Below, piece after piece: positions 1 through 8,262 of a stretch of DNA of 64,000 bases. Source of the DNA: Burkholderia metallica (GTDB taxonomy: Bacteria > Pseudomonadota > Gammaproteobacteria > Burkholderiales > Burkholderiaceae). Position numbers and translations under genes: made by a program. The stretch covers positions 124,001 through 188,000 of the forward strand of contig NZ_CADFDB010000009.1 of NCBI RefSeq assembly GCF_902832845.1, given 5' to 3'. Each line of letters opens with the position of its first letter. Positions within the stretch are counted from its first letter, which is position 1. The notes beneath the pieces are model-generated. The model searched no databases. It was given only the letters and a program-made list of their open reading frames with translations, and had not been told where the DNA came from.

Positions 1-394
1 CCGCAAGTGTCACCGTGCGCCGCTCGCCGACCGCCGTGCGCAGGTCGGCCGGCCAGATCGCCGCGCGCCGCGCGGGCTCGGCCATCCACGCGGCGCCGCC
101 CGCGAACAGCAGCACGGCCAGCGCCTTCACGGCCGCGCGGCGGCGGCCCGCACGCGGCGGCAGCAGCGCCGCCTGCGCGACCTGCGGATCGAGCCCGGCC
201 GCGAGCGCGCCGAACCGGCGCTGCATCGTTTCGATATGGCGCCACGCCGCGTCGTGCACCGGATCCTCCGCGCGCCAGCGCGCGAGCGCGGCGTCGAACG
301 CTGCGCCGGTTCGGCCGGCCTGCCGCTCGACCCACCATTCGACCGCGCGACGCGCAACCTGCGGCGGCACCGCCGGTGTTCCCGGGGCGGCCAT
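1..394 (-). CDS. FecR-family anti-sigma/sigma regulator, N-terminal part (runs off left edge)
   Basis: The minus frame begins with ATG at 394, three bases after the stop of the FecI-type sigma factor, and runs out of the window at base 1. The first third reads like the FecR N-terminal domain: a Trp-rich helical segment (VEWWVERQAG), then ALARWRAEDPVHDAAWRHIE, an Ala/Leu/Val-rich probable membrane segment, and the start of the periplasmic FecR domain (DLRTAVGERRTVTLA). FecR proteins span the inner membrane and relay the state of a TonB-dependent ferric-chelate receptor to the cognate ECF sigma factor. The receptor gene would be expected further left, outside the window. The family call is firm; the ligand is unknown. 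Confidence 0.82.
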   Translation of the reverse strand, partial: MAAPGTPAVPPQVARRAVEWWVERQAGRTGAAFDAALARWRAEDPVHDAAWRHIETMQRRFGALAAGLDPQVAQAALLPPRAGRRRAAVKALAVLLFAGGAAWMAEPARRAAIWPADLRTAVGERRTVTLA

Positions 395-397
395 CGG

Positions 398-907
398 TCA
401 GGCCGCCGTCGCGAAGAAGCACTGCGTGCCGGCCTTCACGAGATAGCGCTTCACCGTCGCGAGCGACACGCCGAGTTCGCGCGCGATCTCGGCCTGCGTG
501 AGCCCGTCGAGCTGCGCGAGCAGGAACGCGCGCTTCGCCGCAGGCGGCAGCCCGTCGAGCAGCCGGTCGATCTCGAGCAGCGTCTCGATCACGACGGCCC
601 GCTCCTCCGGCGACGGCGCAACCGCTTCGGGGCGCAGCGCGAGCGCATCGAGATACGCGCGCTCGATCTGCTCGCGCCGCCAGTGATTGCTCAGCACGCG
701 CTGCGCGACCGTCGTCAGGAATGCGCGCGGCTCGTCGGCGCCGATGGGCTCGTCGCGCGCCAGCAGGCGCATGAACGTGTCGTGCGCGAGATCGGCCGCG
801 CGATGCGCGCAACCGAGCTTCCGGCTCAGCCAGCCGCGCAGCCACGCGTGGTGGCCGGTGTAGAGGACGTCGATTTCTCGATGGAGAGACAGCTTGTCAG
901 CAGACAT
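398..907 (-). CDS. FecI-type ECF sigma factor for iron-uptake genes
   Basis: A 169-residue protein starting MSADKLSLHREI. An in-frame extension further upstream is rejected because it crosses the Fur box. Region 2 is visible as the YTGHHAWLRGWLSRKLG helix and DLAHDTFMRLLA; region 4 as LDGLPPAAKRAFLLAQLDG followed by the helix-turn-helix TQAEIARELGVSLATVKRYL. Length and motifs match the FecI/PvdS group. The fecR-like gene follows after 3 bp, so the two are co-transcribed. A Fur-box-like sequence lies 37-55 bp upstream of the start, so transcription is probably repressed by iron-loaded Fur. The sigma factor would direct RNA polymerase to the receptor gene expected beyond the left edge. Confidence 0.9.
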   Translation of the reverse strand: MSADKLSLHREIDVLYTGHHAWLRGWLSRKLGCAHRAADLAHDTFMRLLARDEPIGADEPRAFLTTVAQRVLSNHWRREQIERAYLDALALRPEAVAPSPEERAVVIETLLEIDRLLDGLPPAAKRAFLLAQLDGLTQAEIARELGVSLATVKRYLVKAGTQCFFATAA

Positions 908-1389
908 GGCCGGGTTCCGCAGTGCGCAGGCGTCAACGATTTTGTAAATGAGAATGATTATTATATACAAAAGTAAGGTGGCGGCTGCTGTCTTGGTGGG
1001 CGGGCGACATCGCTGCGGCGGCGGAGGGTCAAGCCGCGTCCCGTCCGCCGAATGCGCGCCGCACGCGAATATCACATCCACTCCGGGCCGGCCAATTCGA
1101 TTCGTTAAATAATGATTTGACGGATCGATAACAATATCGAGATTACGGCCATTCGCCCGAAAATCGCGCCGAATTATCACATCCCATGCAAAACGCGATG
1201 AAAAATCGCGAAAATGGCAACCCATTGATACGCATCGTTCAATAATTCAAATCCCTCAAAAATGAATTTCCCGGAACACGCCTGTCGGGATCAGGCCACA
1301 ACGGAGAATTTCATTTTTGCCGTTTTATAGCGACTCGGTAGTCTCCTGCCATTCCGGATCACGAACACACGAATGCGCAAGGAGATGAC
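908..1389. other. Divergent regulatory region between sigma factor and porin
   Basis: This 482-bp stretch separates the minus-strand sigma gene from the plus-strand porin. It holds the Fur box at its left end and becomes AT-rich from about 1080 to 1330, consistent with the porin promoter and leader. A short inverted repeat CGATA-acaa-TATCG lies near 1126-1139. No credible open frame is present. Confidence 0.6.
944..962 (-). promoter_or_regulatory. Fur box upstream of the ECF sigma gene
   Basis: The 19 bases match the consensus GATAATGATAATCATTATC at 14 of 19 positions; the core AATGAGAATGATTAT differs at two positions only. It sits in an AT-rich patch just upstream of the FecI-type gene, the usual position for Fur control of iron-starvation sigma factors. 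Binding itself is inferred. Confidence 0.7.
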
Positions 1390-2550
1390 ATGAAACGCAC
1401 GACCCTCTCGCTGATTTCGCTCGCGTCGTTCGCGGCGATACCCGTCGCGCATGCGCAGTCCAGCGTCACGCTGTACGGCGTGATCGACACGTCGATCACC
1501 TACGTGAACCACGCGCAGGGCAAGGACAACGCATGGATGCTCGGCAACAGCAGCGCGGGCAACCTCGCCGGCAGCCGCTGGGGCGTGAAAGGCACCGAGG
1601 ATCTCGGCGGCGGGCTGAAGGCGCTGTTCCAGCTGGAGAACGGCTTCGACCCGAGCAACGGCCGGCTCGGCCAGGGCAACCGCATGTTCGGCCGGCAGGC
1701 ATTCGTCGGCCTGACGAGCGACCGCTACGGCACGCTCACGTTCGGCCGCCAGTACGACCCGCTCGTCGATCTCGTGCAGGGCATCACCGCCGACAACTAT
1801 CTGGGCAGCGCGTTCGCGACGCCAGGCGACGTCGACAACTACGACAACAGCTTTCGCGTCGACAACGCGGTGAAGTACACGTCGGCCGTCTATGCGGGCC
1901 TGCAGTTCTCCGCGATGTATTCGTTCGGCGGCATCGCCGGCAGCACCGGCGCCGCGAATTCGTATTCGGCCGCCGTGTCGTACAACCGCGGGCCGTTCAG
2001 CGTCGCGGGCGGCTACTTCCACACGACCAACGGCCCCGCGTCGAACACGCTGCGCAGCGGCTGGACGAGTTCGTCGGACGGCACGTTCGACGGCCCGATC
2101 AACAACGGCTATGCAAGCGCGCACTCGATCGGCATCGCGCGCATCGCGGGCCAGTACGTCGCCGGCCCGTTCACGTTCGGCGTCGGCTACAGCAACGCGC
2201 AGTACCGCCGCGATGGAAGCTCGGTGTTCGGCTCGAACGAGCACTACAACACGGGCCAAGGCTTCGTGAACTACCAGGCGACGAACGCGCTGCTCGTCGG
2301 CGTCGGCTACAGCTACACGCGCTCGGGCGGCGACACGTCGGCGACCTATCACCAGGTCTCGGCCGGCGCGGACTACACCCTGTCGAAGCGCACCGACGTC
2401 TATCTGACCGCCGCGTACCAGCACGCGAGCGGCCAGACCGGCGACGGCAACGGCGGCTCGATGGCCGCGCAGGCATCGATCGGGTCGTACGGTTATGCGG
2501 GCACGAGCTCGCAGACGATGGTCAACCTCGGCCTGCGTCACCGCTTCTGA
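1390..2550 (+). CDS. Gram-negative porin (OmpC/Porin_4 type)
   Basis: A 386-residue outer-membrane general porin. The signal peptide (MKRTTLSLISLASFAAIPVAHA) is followed by the usual mature start QSSVTLYGVIDTSITY of Burkholderia/Bordetella porins. The body carries the family signatures GSRWGVKGTEDLGGGLKA, LENGF and RQAFVGLTSDRYGTLTFGRQ, and the chain ends in RHRF with the C-terminal Phe needed for BAM-mediated insertion. Length is normal (360-400). The start is set by AAGGAG six bases ahead of ATG. The gene is monocistronic: promoter region to the left and a strong intrinsic terminator to the right. Such porins form 16-stranded trimers for small hydrophilic solutes; specificity cannot be read from sequence. 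Confidence 0.95.
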   Translation: MKRTTLSLISLASFAAIPVAHAQSSVTLYGVIDTSITYVNHAQGKDNAWMLGNSSAGNLAGSRWGVKGTEDLGGGLKALFQLENGFDPSNGRLGQGNRMFGRQAFVGLTSDRYGTLTFGRQYDPLVDLVQGITADNYLGSAFATPGDVDNYDNSFRVDNAVKYTSAVYAGLQFSAMYSFGGIAGSTGAANSYSAAVSYNRGPFSVAGGYFHTTNGPASNTLRSGWTSSSDGTFDGPINNGYASAHSIGIARIAGQYVAGPFTFGVGYSNAQYRRDGSSVFGSNEHYNTGQGFVNYQATNALLVGVGYSYTRSGGDTSATYHQVSAGADYTLSKRTDVYLTAAYQHASGQTGDGNGGSMAAQASIGSYGYAGTSSQTMVNLGLRHRF

Positions 2551-2945
2551 TGCAGGGTGGCCGGCTGCGCACCGCGCGGCTGGTCAACTCGGCATTGCGT
2601 ATGCGGCGGCTTCGGCCGCCGATTTTTTTGTTGCCTTCTTTCGCCCCGCCCTCGGCCGCCGGCCGATTTTCCCTTTCGCCCGGTTCTCCGCCGGTTTCAA
2701 CGCGCAACTGACGTAATACGTCAGCTTGCGGTCGCCGCCATTGCATTGGAATTCGCCACAATGCCGGCCATTCTTACCGATCCCGCATCGCCTCGGGCGG
2801 CGATCCGGCACGACAGGAATGCCGGCGCACGCACGGGCAAATGCAAAGGAAAGTTTGACGCGAGCCATTTGACGGTTCGCTATGGCACACTTCGCGTCTG
2901 CGTAATTTCCTTGCACCGGGCGCCCGGATTCCGCCCCATCCTGCC
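2551..2945. other. Intergenic region porin to lytic transglycosylase
   Basis: These 395 bp contain the porin terminator at 2604-2629 and then the upstream region of the transglycosylase gene. I see no credible coding frame and no obvious promoter or operator beyond moderately AT-richer patches near 2700-2760 and 2835-2900. Confidence 0.5.
2604..2629 (+). terminator. Intrinsic terminator of the porin gene
   Basis: A perfect 7-bp stem CGGCGGC/GCCGCCG closes a TTCG loop (the extra-stable C(UUCG)G tetraloop) and is followed by A and a run of seven T. It lies 54 bp past the porin stop on the same strand. Confidence 0.88.
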
Positions 2946-4178
2946 ATGCCGCGTCAGACAACCCGTTCGATCCACCGAGCCACGCTGAAAATCGCGTCGG
3001 CGATTGCGCTGTCGTGCACGCTCGCGGGCGTCGCGCGGGCCGATTGCCTGGACGACGCGGCCGCGTTCCAGCACGTGAGCGTCAGCCTGATGCGCGGCAT
3101 CGCGCAGGTCGAATCGGGGATGAATCCGAACGCGATCAACACGAATACCAACGGCACGGTCGACATCGGGCTGATGCAGATCAACAGCACGTGGCTGCCG
3201 ACGCTCGCGCGCGAAGGCATCACGCGGGAGAGCCTGTTCGACGCGTGCACGAACGCATACGTCGGCGCGTGGATCCTGTCGCAGAACATCCGCCAGCTCG
3301 GCCCCAACTGGAACGCGATCGGCGCGTACAACTCCGCGTCGCCCGACAAGCGCCTCGCGTATGCGCGCAAGGTCTATGATGCAATCCGGACCATGCCGGA
3401 TTCGCCGGATACTCCCATGCCCATCCTTCCACCGTCCTTCACGCCGCCGCAACAGGCGCAGACGTACAACCCGTTCGCGAGCCTGAGCGTGTCGGCGCCG
3501 CCCGTCACGCGCGCACGCACGATCTCGCCGGCGTCCCCGCCTCCGCCGCCGCAGGGCGGCCCCGCCGGCCCGGCCGGCTCGTACAACTTCGGATGGACGG
3601 TCACGGGTGCCGACCAGGCGAAGCCGACCCAGGTCTTCGACGACGGCGCGCGGGTGTACGTACAGTTCAGCGACATGAAGCACGTGCCGGCGATCTTCAC
3701 CGAGACGTCGTCCGGCCGCGTGCTGATGTCGTGGGAGCTGCAGTTTCCGTATGCCGTCCTGACGCGTCCCGCGCAAACGTTGATCTTCCAGCTCGGGCCG
3801 TTCGAGGCGCGCGCGCAGCGGGGGACGGCGGGGATGACCGCTCAGGGCGGGGCTGGAACGGGAACGCAGCGTGCGGGTGCGCCCGCGCCGACGGCTGCCA
3901 CGGCGGCCGCCGCGAAACAACCGGCCGCGAATGCACCGGCCAAGCGCACGGCGTCGGCCGACGCACTCTGGTATCTGAACACGCCGTCGACGTCTGGATC
4001 GGCATCGACCGCGAGCACGGCGACTCCCCCGCCCGTGTCGAGTCCGTCGAACCAGCCGGCTACGTGGCCCACCGCGGTCACGTCGAACACGCCGCCGCCC
4101 GCGACGCCCCAGGCGCCGGCCGCGGCCACGCCGGCTACGCGCGTCAGCACCGACGCGCTCTGGTATATCTCGAAGTAG
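2946..4178 (+). CDS. Secreted lytic transglycosylase fused to a VirB9/TcpQ-like domain
   Basis: A 410-residue exported protein. Residues 12-32 form a signal peptide ending in VARA. Residues 34-150 are an IagB/VirB1-type SLT domain with catalytic Glu56 (AQVESGMNPNA), the GLMQINSTW motif, Cys34 with a second Cys in LFDAC, and IGAYNSASPDKR. After a Pro-rich linker, residues about 195-280 resemble the C-terminal beta domain of VirB9/TrbG or TcpQ (PTQVFDDGARVYVQF, HVPAIF). The tail is Ala/Thr/Pro-rich and ends in a second copy of the hexamer DALWYL/I (339-344 and 403-408). SLT enzymes open peptidoglycan for secretion machines or pili. No secretion-system genes flank it, so the partner machine is unknown. 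The SLT call is firm; the beta domain is probable. Confidence 0.85.
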   Translation: MPRQTTRSIHRATLKIASAIALSCTLAGVARADCLDDAAAFQHVSVSLMRGIAQVESGMNPNAINTNTNGTVDIGLMQINSTWLPTLAREGITRESLFDACTNAYVGAWILSQNIRQLGPNWNAIGAYNSASPDKRLAYARKVYDAIRTMPDSPDTPMPILPPSFTPPQQAQTYNPFASLSVSAPPVTRARTISPASPPPPPQGGPAGPAGSYNFGWTVTGADQAKPTQVFDDGARVYVQFSDMKHVPAIFTETSSGRVLMSWELQFPYAVLTRPAQTLIFQLGPFEARAQRGTAGMTAQGGAGTGTQRAGAPAPTAATAAAAKQPAANAPAKRTASADALWYLNTPSTSGSASTASTATPPPVSSPSNQPATWPTAVTSNTPPPATPQAPAAATPATRVSTDALWYISK

Positions 4179-4332
4179 CGCACGGGCAGGCCTTCTCGCG
4201 GAAGCCGAAGCCGTCGAAATGGAAGCTGACCCACAGCGTGGGTTCGCGTGCGGGACACATCTGTTCAACCTGCGCGTTGACGCGGTCCGTCTCCACCGAG
4301 ACGGCGTCCTTTTTCAGATCGATTTCGGCCAT
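4144..4332 (-). CDS. Possible small protein, 62 residues, unknown
   Basis: The frame starts MAEIDLKKDAVSVETD and contains MCPAREPTLWVSFHFDGF and CPC near the end. Third codon positions are strongly GC-biased like real genes here, and GGGGAAG sits 8 bases upstream of the ATG. It is convergent with, and overlaps by 35 bp, the end of the lytic transglycosylase gene. The last 10-15 residues (TSRYTRARRC) may be overlap artefact. No family is recognised. Confidence 0.35.
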   Translation of the reverse strand: MAEIDLKKDAVSVETDRVNAQVEQMCPAREPTLWVSFHFDGFGFREKACPCATSRYTRARRC

Positions 4333-4337
4333 CGCGC

Positions 4338-4496
4338 TTACTTCCCCTGCGTCGGCTCGAGTTCGGGCGCGTTCATGTCGTCGACCCACTGCAGCTCGGC
4401 GGTGCCGTTCTTGCATGGAACGTCGTGCTGCGCCCGCGCCGCGCTCACGAACACACGGGCTTGCGACGGCGTGGCCCACGCCGCGCACGTCCCCAT
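4338..4496 (-). CDS. Possible small protein, 52 residues, unknown
   Basis: The frame runs from ATG at 4496 (MGTCAAWATPSQARVF) to TAA and ends 5 bp before the start of the next small frame, so the two could form a pair. It has two Cys residues and an acidic C-terminal half (ELQWVDDMNAPELEPTQ). Codon bias is plausible, but the frame is too short for a confident call and no family is recognised. Confidence 0.3.
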   Translation of the reverse strand: MGTCAAWATPSQARVFVSAARAQHDVPCKNGTAELQWVDDMNAPELEPTQGK

Positions 4497-4554
4497 TTTC
4501 CCGCCTGCACGAACGCCATCGCCCCCGACCGATCGTCGCCGGCGGCCGAATCCG

Positions 4555-4890
4555 TTACCCGCGCCGCACCCAGATCACTTTGCCGTCGCGAATGCCGAGA
4601 TTGCGACGTTCCTCCCGGTAATCCATCGTGCCCGGCAACGACTTGCCGTCGCGCTCGAGCACGCGCCACAGGCAACCGTCGAGCAGCGCGCCCGCGTCGG
4701 CCTCGGCCTTGCCGACCAGCGCGTCGTCCGGCGCGGCGTCCGCCTTGCACGCCTGCGCGGCGCCCGGCTGCGCGGGAATCGTCGCAGCTCCACCCGCGGT
4801 GGCATTGGGGTGCTTCGTATCCATGTCGGCACATCCTGCAAAGGTTGCGCTCGCAACGACTGCAACGAGCATCGCGATCGTGTTCTTCAT
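4555..4890 (-). CDS. I78-family peptidase-inhibitor lipoprotein
   Basis: A 111-residue lipoprotein. MKNTIAMLVAVVASATFAGC ends in a lipobox (TFAG-C), so the mature protein is anchored by Cys20. The mature part has a Cys pair (AQACKAD and DGCLWRV) and the characteristic C-terminal stretch TMDYREERRNLGIRDGKVI of the I78 serine-protease inhibitor family (inhibitor-I fold). The start is preceded by AGGGAGAAACCG. A longer in-frame extension is rejected because the lipoprotein signal begins at this Met. It likely guards the periplasmic face of a membrane against proteases. It is separate from the neighbouring genes. Confidence 0.75.
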   Translation of the reverse strand: MKNTIAMLVAVVASATFAGCADMDTKHPNATAGGAATIPAQPGAAQACKADAAPDDALVGKAEADAGALLDGCLWRVLERDGKSLPGTMDYREERRNLGIRDGKVIWVRRG

Positions 4891-5161
4891 CGGTTTCTCC
4901 CTGTCGCGACCCGGCGGTGCATGTGCGGCATTCGTGCACGACCGGGCATCGCATGCATGATCGGTTCCGCATGCTGTCGACCGCTTCCTGACAAAGCCGG
5001 CCAGCGCATGGCGGTCTTTCGCGACCCGGCCGACCCGCGTCGGCGCACCGGCATCGCAGGGCCGGCCTGACGCCGAACCCGAGCGCATGTTACCGCACCG
5101 ATTCGCGTCGACGGCGCGACGCCGACGCAGCGCGTGCGCCCTGCACGCGCCGGCGATCCAT

Positions 5162-5941
5162 TCAGAACTTGTACGTCACGCCCGCGATGCCGTAGTAGTT
5201 GCTGCGTGTCTGGACGATCGGGCTGTCACCATAGCGCCCCAGCAGCCGCGTCATGCCGCCGGTCGCGTGCGCCGACCAGTGCTGCGACAGATCCCAGTTC
5301 CATGCGAGCGACAGCGTCGCGCTGTCGACTCCGCCGCTCGTCGAATACGGCCGGAACCCGCTCGTCGCCGACTGCGCATCGGTCACGCCGTAGAACGTCT
5401 GCATGTAGCGGCCCGTGCCGGCGTGCACGCTGCCCGTCACGACGATCGTGTGCCGCGCGGCCTTGAATATCGGCACCGCGAGGTCGACATGCCCGGACAG
5501 GCCGCGCGACGTATGCGTGACCGGCGTGTCGACCGTGACGGTCAGTTCGCCGCCGTCCAGCAACGCCACGCCCGCACGCAAGCCGACGAGCACCGAGCCC
5601 GGAATCCGGCCCATCCCCTTCAGGTGGTCGGAGCCCGGCAGGTCGAAGCGGTTCTCGTCCGCGCGGCCCGCGTCGTAGCTCACCGCCGCCGACACGAACG
5701 CACCGTGCGGCAGGTCCAGCCGGTAGCCGGCGCCCTGCGTGCCGTCAATGAAGAAGCCATTGCCGAACGTGGCGGAAAACGACGGCGCAACGACGCCGCG
5801 ATACTGGTTGCTGCCCTGGTAGCGCGGGGCGAACCCGCCGCCGAGCGACAGCGAATACTGGTTTTCCGCATGGGCGGCGGCGGCGAGGGTCAGGCCGGCG
5901 AGCGGCATGCAATAGCGGTAGCGGCGGAGTATCGGGCGCAC
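5162..5941 (-). CDS. mipA: MipA/OmpV-family outer-membrane protein
   Basis: A 259-residue predicted beta-barrel: a signal sequence (about residues 1-26, ending AAAAHA), mature start ENQYSLSLGGGFAPRYQGSNQY, alternating amphipathic strands, and C-terminal GVTYKF ending in Phe. These are hallmarks of the MipA/OmpV family, whose E. coli member scaffolds peptidoglycan enzymes. The family varies in role and has been linked to antibiotic resistance. The gene is divergent from rstA across 213 bp that carry 10-bp-phased direct repeats, so it is a likely target of that response regulator. Confidence 0.87.
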   Translation of the reverse strand: MRPILRRYRYCMPLAGLTLAAAAHAENQYSLSLGGGFAPRYQGSNQYRGVVAPSFSATFGNGFFIDGTQGAGYRLDLPHGAFVSAAVSYDAGRADENRFDLPGSDHLKGMGRIPGSVLVGLRAGVALLDGGELTVTVDTPVTHTSRGLSGHVDLAVPIFKAARHTIVVTGSVHAGTGRYMQTFYGVTDAQSATSGFRPYSTSGGVDSATLSLAWNWDLSQHWSAHATGGMTRLLGRYGDSPIVQTRSNYYGIAGVTYKF

Positions 5942-6017
5942 AATATCGAGATAAGAGTGACGGAGCCCGCAGTCTAGGTGCCGCTCTCCGCGGAGACTGT
6001 CCTGAATCTACGGAGAA

Positions 6018-6052
6018 TCTGTGCGCAATTGTGTTCGATTGTTCGAGATTGT
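6018..6052. promoter_or_regulatory. Phased direct repeats, probable OmpR-family regulator site
   Basis: ATTGT occurs at 6028, 6038 and 6048, exactly 10 bp apart, with a degenerate copy TCTGT at 6018. OmpR/PhoB-type regulators bind such tandem half-sites on one helix face. The site lies between the divergent mipA and rstA genes, which suggests autoregulation and control of mipA by RstA. Confidence 0.55.
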
Positions 6053-6154
6053 CGTACCGCGCCCCCGGCCCACGGTGCGCCGGATAGAATTCGCGTGCCG
6101 CGCCGCACACCGGCTCGCCCGTGCGCGAGATCGCGCGTGCATCCTGAGGAGACC

Positions 6155-6880
6155 ATGAACGAAGATCCGCTCAAATACCGCGTCCTGCTGATCGAGGACG
6201 ACGACCGCCTGGCGCAGCTCGTCCGCGAATACCTCGACGGCTATGAATTCGCGGTGACGGTCGTGCGGCGCGGCGACCTCGCCGTCGCGGCGGTGCGCGA
6301 GCACCAGCCGGCCCTCGTGATACTCGACCTGATGCTGCCGAATCTCGACGGGATGGAAGTCTGCCGGCGCATCCGCGCGTTCACCAACGTCCCGGTGCTG
6401 ATCCTGACCGCGCGCGCAGACGTGTACGACCAGGTCGCGGGCCTCGAGACGGGCGCCGACGACTACGTGACGAAGCCGATCGAGCCGCGCGTGCTGGTCG
6501 CCCGCGCCCGCGCGCTGCTGCGCCGTGCGCAGCCGGCCGCCGCGGAAGCGCGCGCAGCCGCGCCCGATGCGCTCGTGTTCGGCGAGCTGACGATCTCGCC
6601 GCCCAACCGCACCGTCACGTGGCGCGGCGAGCCGGTCGACCTGAAGACCGCCGAATTCAACCTGCTGCTGATCCTCGCGCGCGCGGCCGGCACCGTGCTG
6701 AGCCGCGACGACATCCTGAAGCAGTTGCGCGGGATCGAGTTCGACGGGCTCGACCGCTCGGTCGATTCCGGCATCTCGAAGCTGCGCCGCCGCTTCGAGG
6801 ATGCGTCGTCGGAGCCGCACAAGATCAAGACGATCTGGGGTCGCGGCTACCTGTTCAGCCCTTCCGCGTGGGACGAATAA
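6155..6880 (+). CDS. rstA: OmpR-family response regulator RstA
   Basis: A 241-residue regulator starting MNEDPLKYRVLLIEDDD with TGAGGAG just upstream. Receiver domain 1-120: acidic pocket EDDD at 14-17, phospho-acceptor Asp58 (LVILDLMLPNLDG), Thr near 85 (LILTA) and Lys107 (DYVTKP) are all present. The winged-helix output domain (about 140-235) carries the recognition-helix region SRDDILKQLRGIEFDGLDRSVDSGISKLRRR and IKTIWGRGYLF. Its stop directly abuts the ATG of the sensor kinase, which resembles RstB throughout; this supports the name. It presumably acts at the 10-bp-phased repeats upstream. The inducing signal is not evident. Confidence 0.88.
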   Translation: MNEDPLKYRVLLIEDDDRLAQLVREYLDGYEFAVTVVRRGDLAVAAVREHQPALVILDLMLPNLDGMEVCRRIRAFTNVPVLILTARADVYDQVAGLETGADDYVTKPIEPRVLVARARALLRRAQPAAAEARAAAPDALVFGELTISPPNRTVTWRGEPVDLKTAEFNLLLILARAAGTVLSRDDILKQLRGIEFDGLDRSVDSGISKLRRRFEDASSEPHKIKTIWGRGYLFSPSAWDE

Positions 6881-8257
6881 ATGCTGCGCCCGTTGATCAG
6901 GCTGTACCTCGTCGTGATCCTGTTCGTTGCCGCGTCGATCGTGTTCATCCAGCTGTCGTTCGACCGGATCTTCTACGACCGCAGCGCGCAGGCGGAACGC
7001 GATTCGTTGACCACCTACGCATTCGTGCTCAACGACTACCTCGAACGTCATCCGGGCGAACAGCGCAAGCTCGCGCTGCGCGAACTCGCGAAACACGGCA
7101 ACGAAAGGTTCGACTTCATGTCGATGGCCGCTGCCCGCGCGCAGTTGAGCGGCGGGCCGTTGCGCGATCTCGACGCCGGCCTGATCGCGATCAGCTACGA
7201 CGGCAAGGATTACTACATGCCGATCGCGGATGGTTCGGTGCTGCACGCGCGGCCGATCGAAGCCTTCAGCCTCGACATCAAGATCTATGCGTACATGCTG
7301 CTCGCGCTCAGCACGCTGCTCGCGGTGGTGCTGTGGGTGCACTATCACTGGCGCGACCTGCGCAGGCTGCAGGAAGCCGCACGCGCATTCGGCGCCGGCA
7401 CGCTGTCGACCCGCGTGAAGCTGTCCGGCAAGTCGAACATCTACGAGCTGTCGCAGCAGTTCAACGACATGGCCGCGCGCATCGAGGCGTCGATCAAGCA
7501 GCAGCGCGAAATGATGCACGGCATCTCGCATGAACTGAAAACGCCGCTCGCGCGACTCGAATTCGGGCTCGCGCTGCTGGCCGAACCCGACGAGACGGGG
7601 CGCATGCGCGAGCGCCGCGACGCGCTGCGGCGCGACGTGCGCGAACTCGACGAACTCGTCACCGAGCTGCTGACGATCGGCCGGCTCGAACAGGGGGCGA
7701 GCGAACTCGCACCGATGGACGTCGACGTCGACGCGCTGATCGACAGCGTCGCCGGCAACGTCACAAACGACATCGTCGATCGCGGCATCACGCTCGACGT
7801 GTCGGCACACGGCGCACCGTCCACCCACGTATGCGACCCGAAGCTGGTTGCCCGCGCGTTGCTGAACCTGATCCGCAACGGCGCGCGCTACGCGTCGCGC
7901 AAGGTCTTGCTCGCCGCCGCGAGCGACCCGTCCGGCGCACTCGTGCTGAGCGTCGACGACGACGGCCCCGGCATCCCGGCCGCCGAACGCGCCCGCGTGT
8001 TCGAACCGTTCCAGCGGCTCGACTCCAGCCGCGACCGGCAGACTGGCGGCTTCGGGCTCGGACTCGCGATCGTGCGGCGTGTCGCGCTGGTGCACGGCGG
8101 CGACGTGCGGCTCGAGGATTCGCCGCTCGGCGGCGCACGCTTCGTGATCACGCTGCCTGTGCGAACGCTGCCGGACAATCTGTTCGACCTGCCGGAAGCC
8201 GCCGCGCATGCCGGCACGTTCGGCGGCAGCACCGGCATGGCCGTCCCGCGGCAATAA
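6881..8257 (+). CDS. rstB: Sensor histidine kinase RstB
   Basis: A 458-residue inner-membrane kinase translated right after rstA (TAA immediately followed by ATG). TM1 is about residues 5-25; a short periplasmic loop of about 110 residues follows; TM2 is about 137-155. The HAMP domain (WRDLRRLQEAARAFGAGTL) leads to the HisKA domain with His217 (MHGISHELKTPLARLEF). The ATPase domain shows the N box (NLIRNGARYA), G1 (DDDGPGIP), F box and G2 (GGFGLGLAI). The HAMP-to-HisKA region and RLDSSRDRQTGG closely follow the RstB pattern. All catalytic boxes are intact, so it should be an active kinase/phosphatase for RstA. Confidence 0.9.
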   Translation: MLRPLIRLYLVVILFVAASIVFIQLSFDRIFYDRSAQAERDSLTTYAFVLNDYLERHPGEQRKLALRELAKHGNERFDFMSMAAARAQLSGGPLRDLDAGLIAISYDGKDYYMPIADGSVLHARPIEAFSLDIKIYAYMLLALSTLLAVVLWVHYHWRDLRRLQEAARAFGAGTLSTRVKLSGKSNIYELSQQFNDMAARIEASIKQQREMMHGISHELKTPLARLEFGLALLAEPDETGRMRERRDALRRDVRELDELVTELLTIGRLEQGASELAPMDVDVDALIDSVAGNVTNDIVDRGITLDVSAHGAPSTHVCDPKLVARALLNLIRNGARYASRKVLLAAASDPSGALVLSVDDDGPGIPAAERARVFEPFQRLDSSRDRQTGGFGLGLAIVRRVALVHGGDVRLEDSPLGGARFVITLPVRTLPDNLFDLPEAAAHAGTFGGSTGMAVPRQ

Positions 8258-8262
8258 CGCGC

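Noticed and set aside
4219-5070. Plus-strand frame over the I78 lipoprotein
   Set aside because: No family match and Arg-rich composition; the minus strand has a lipobox and the I78 motif.
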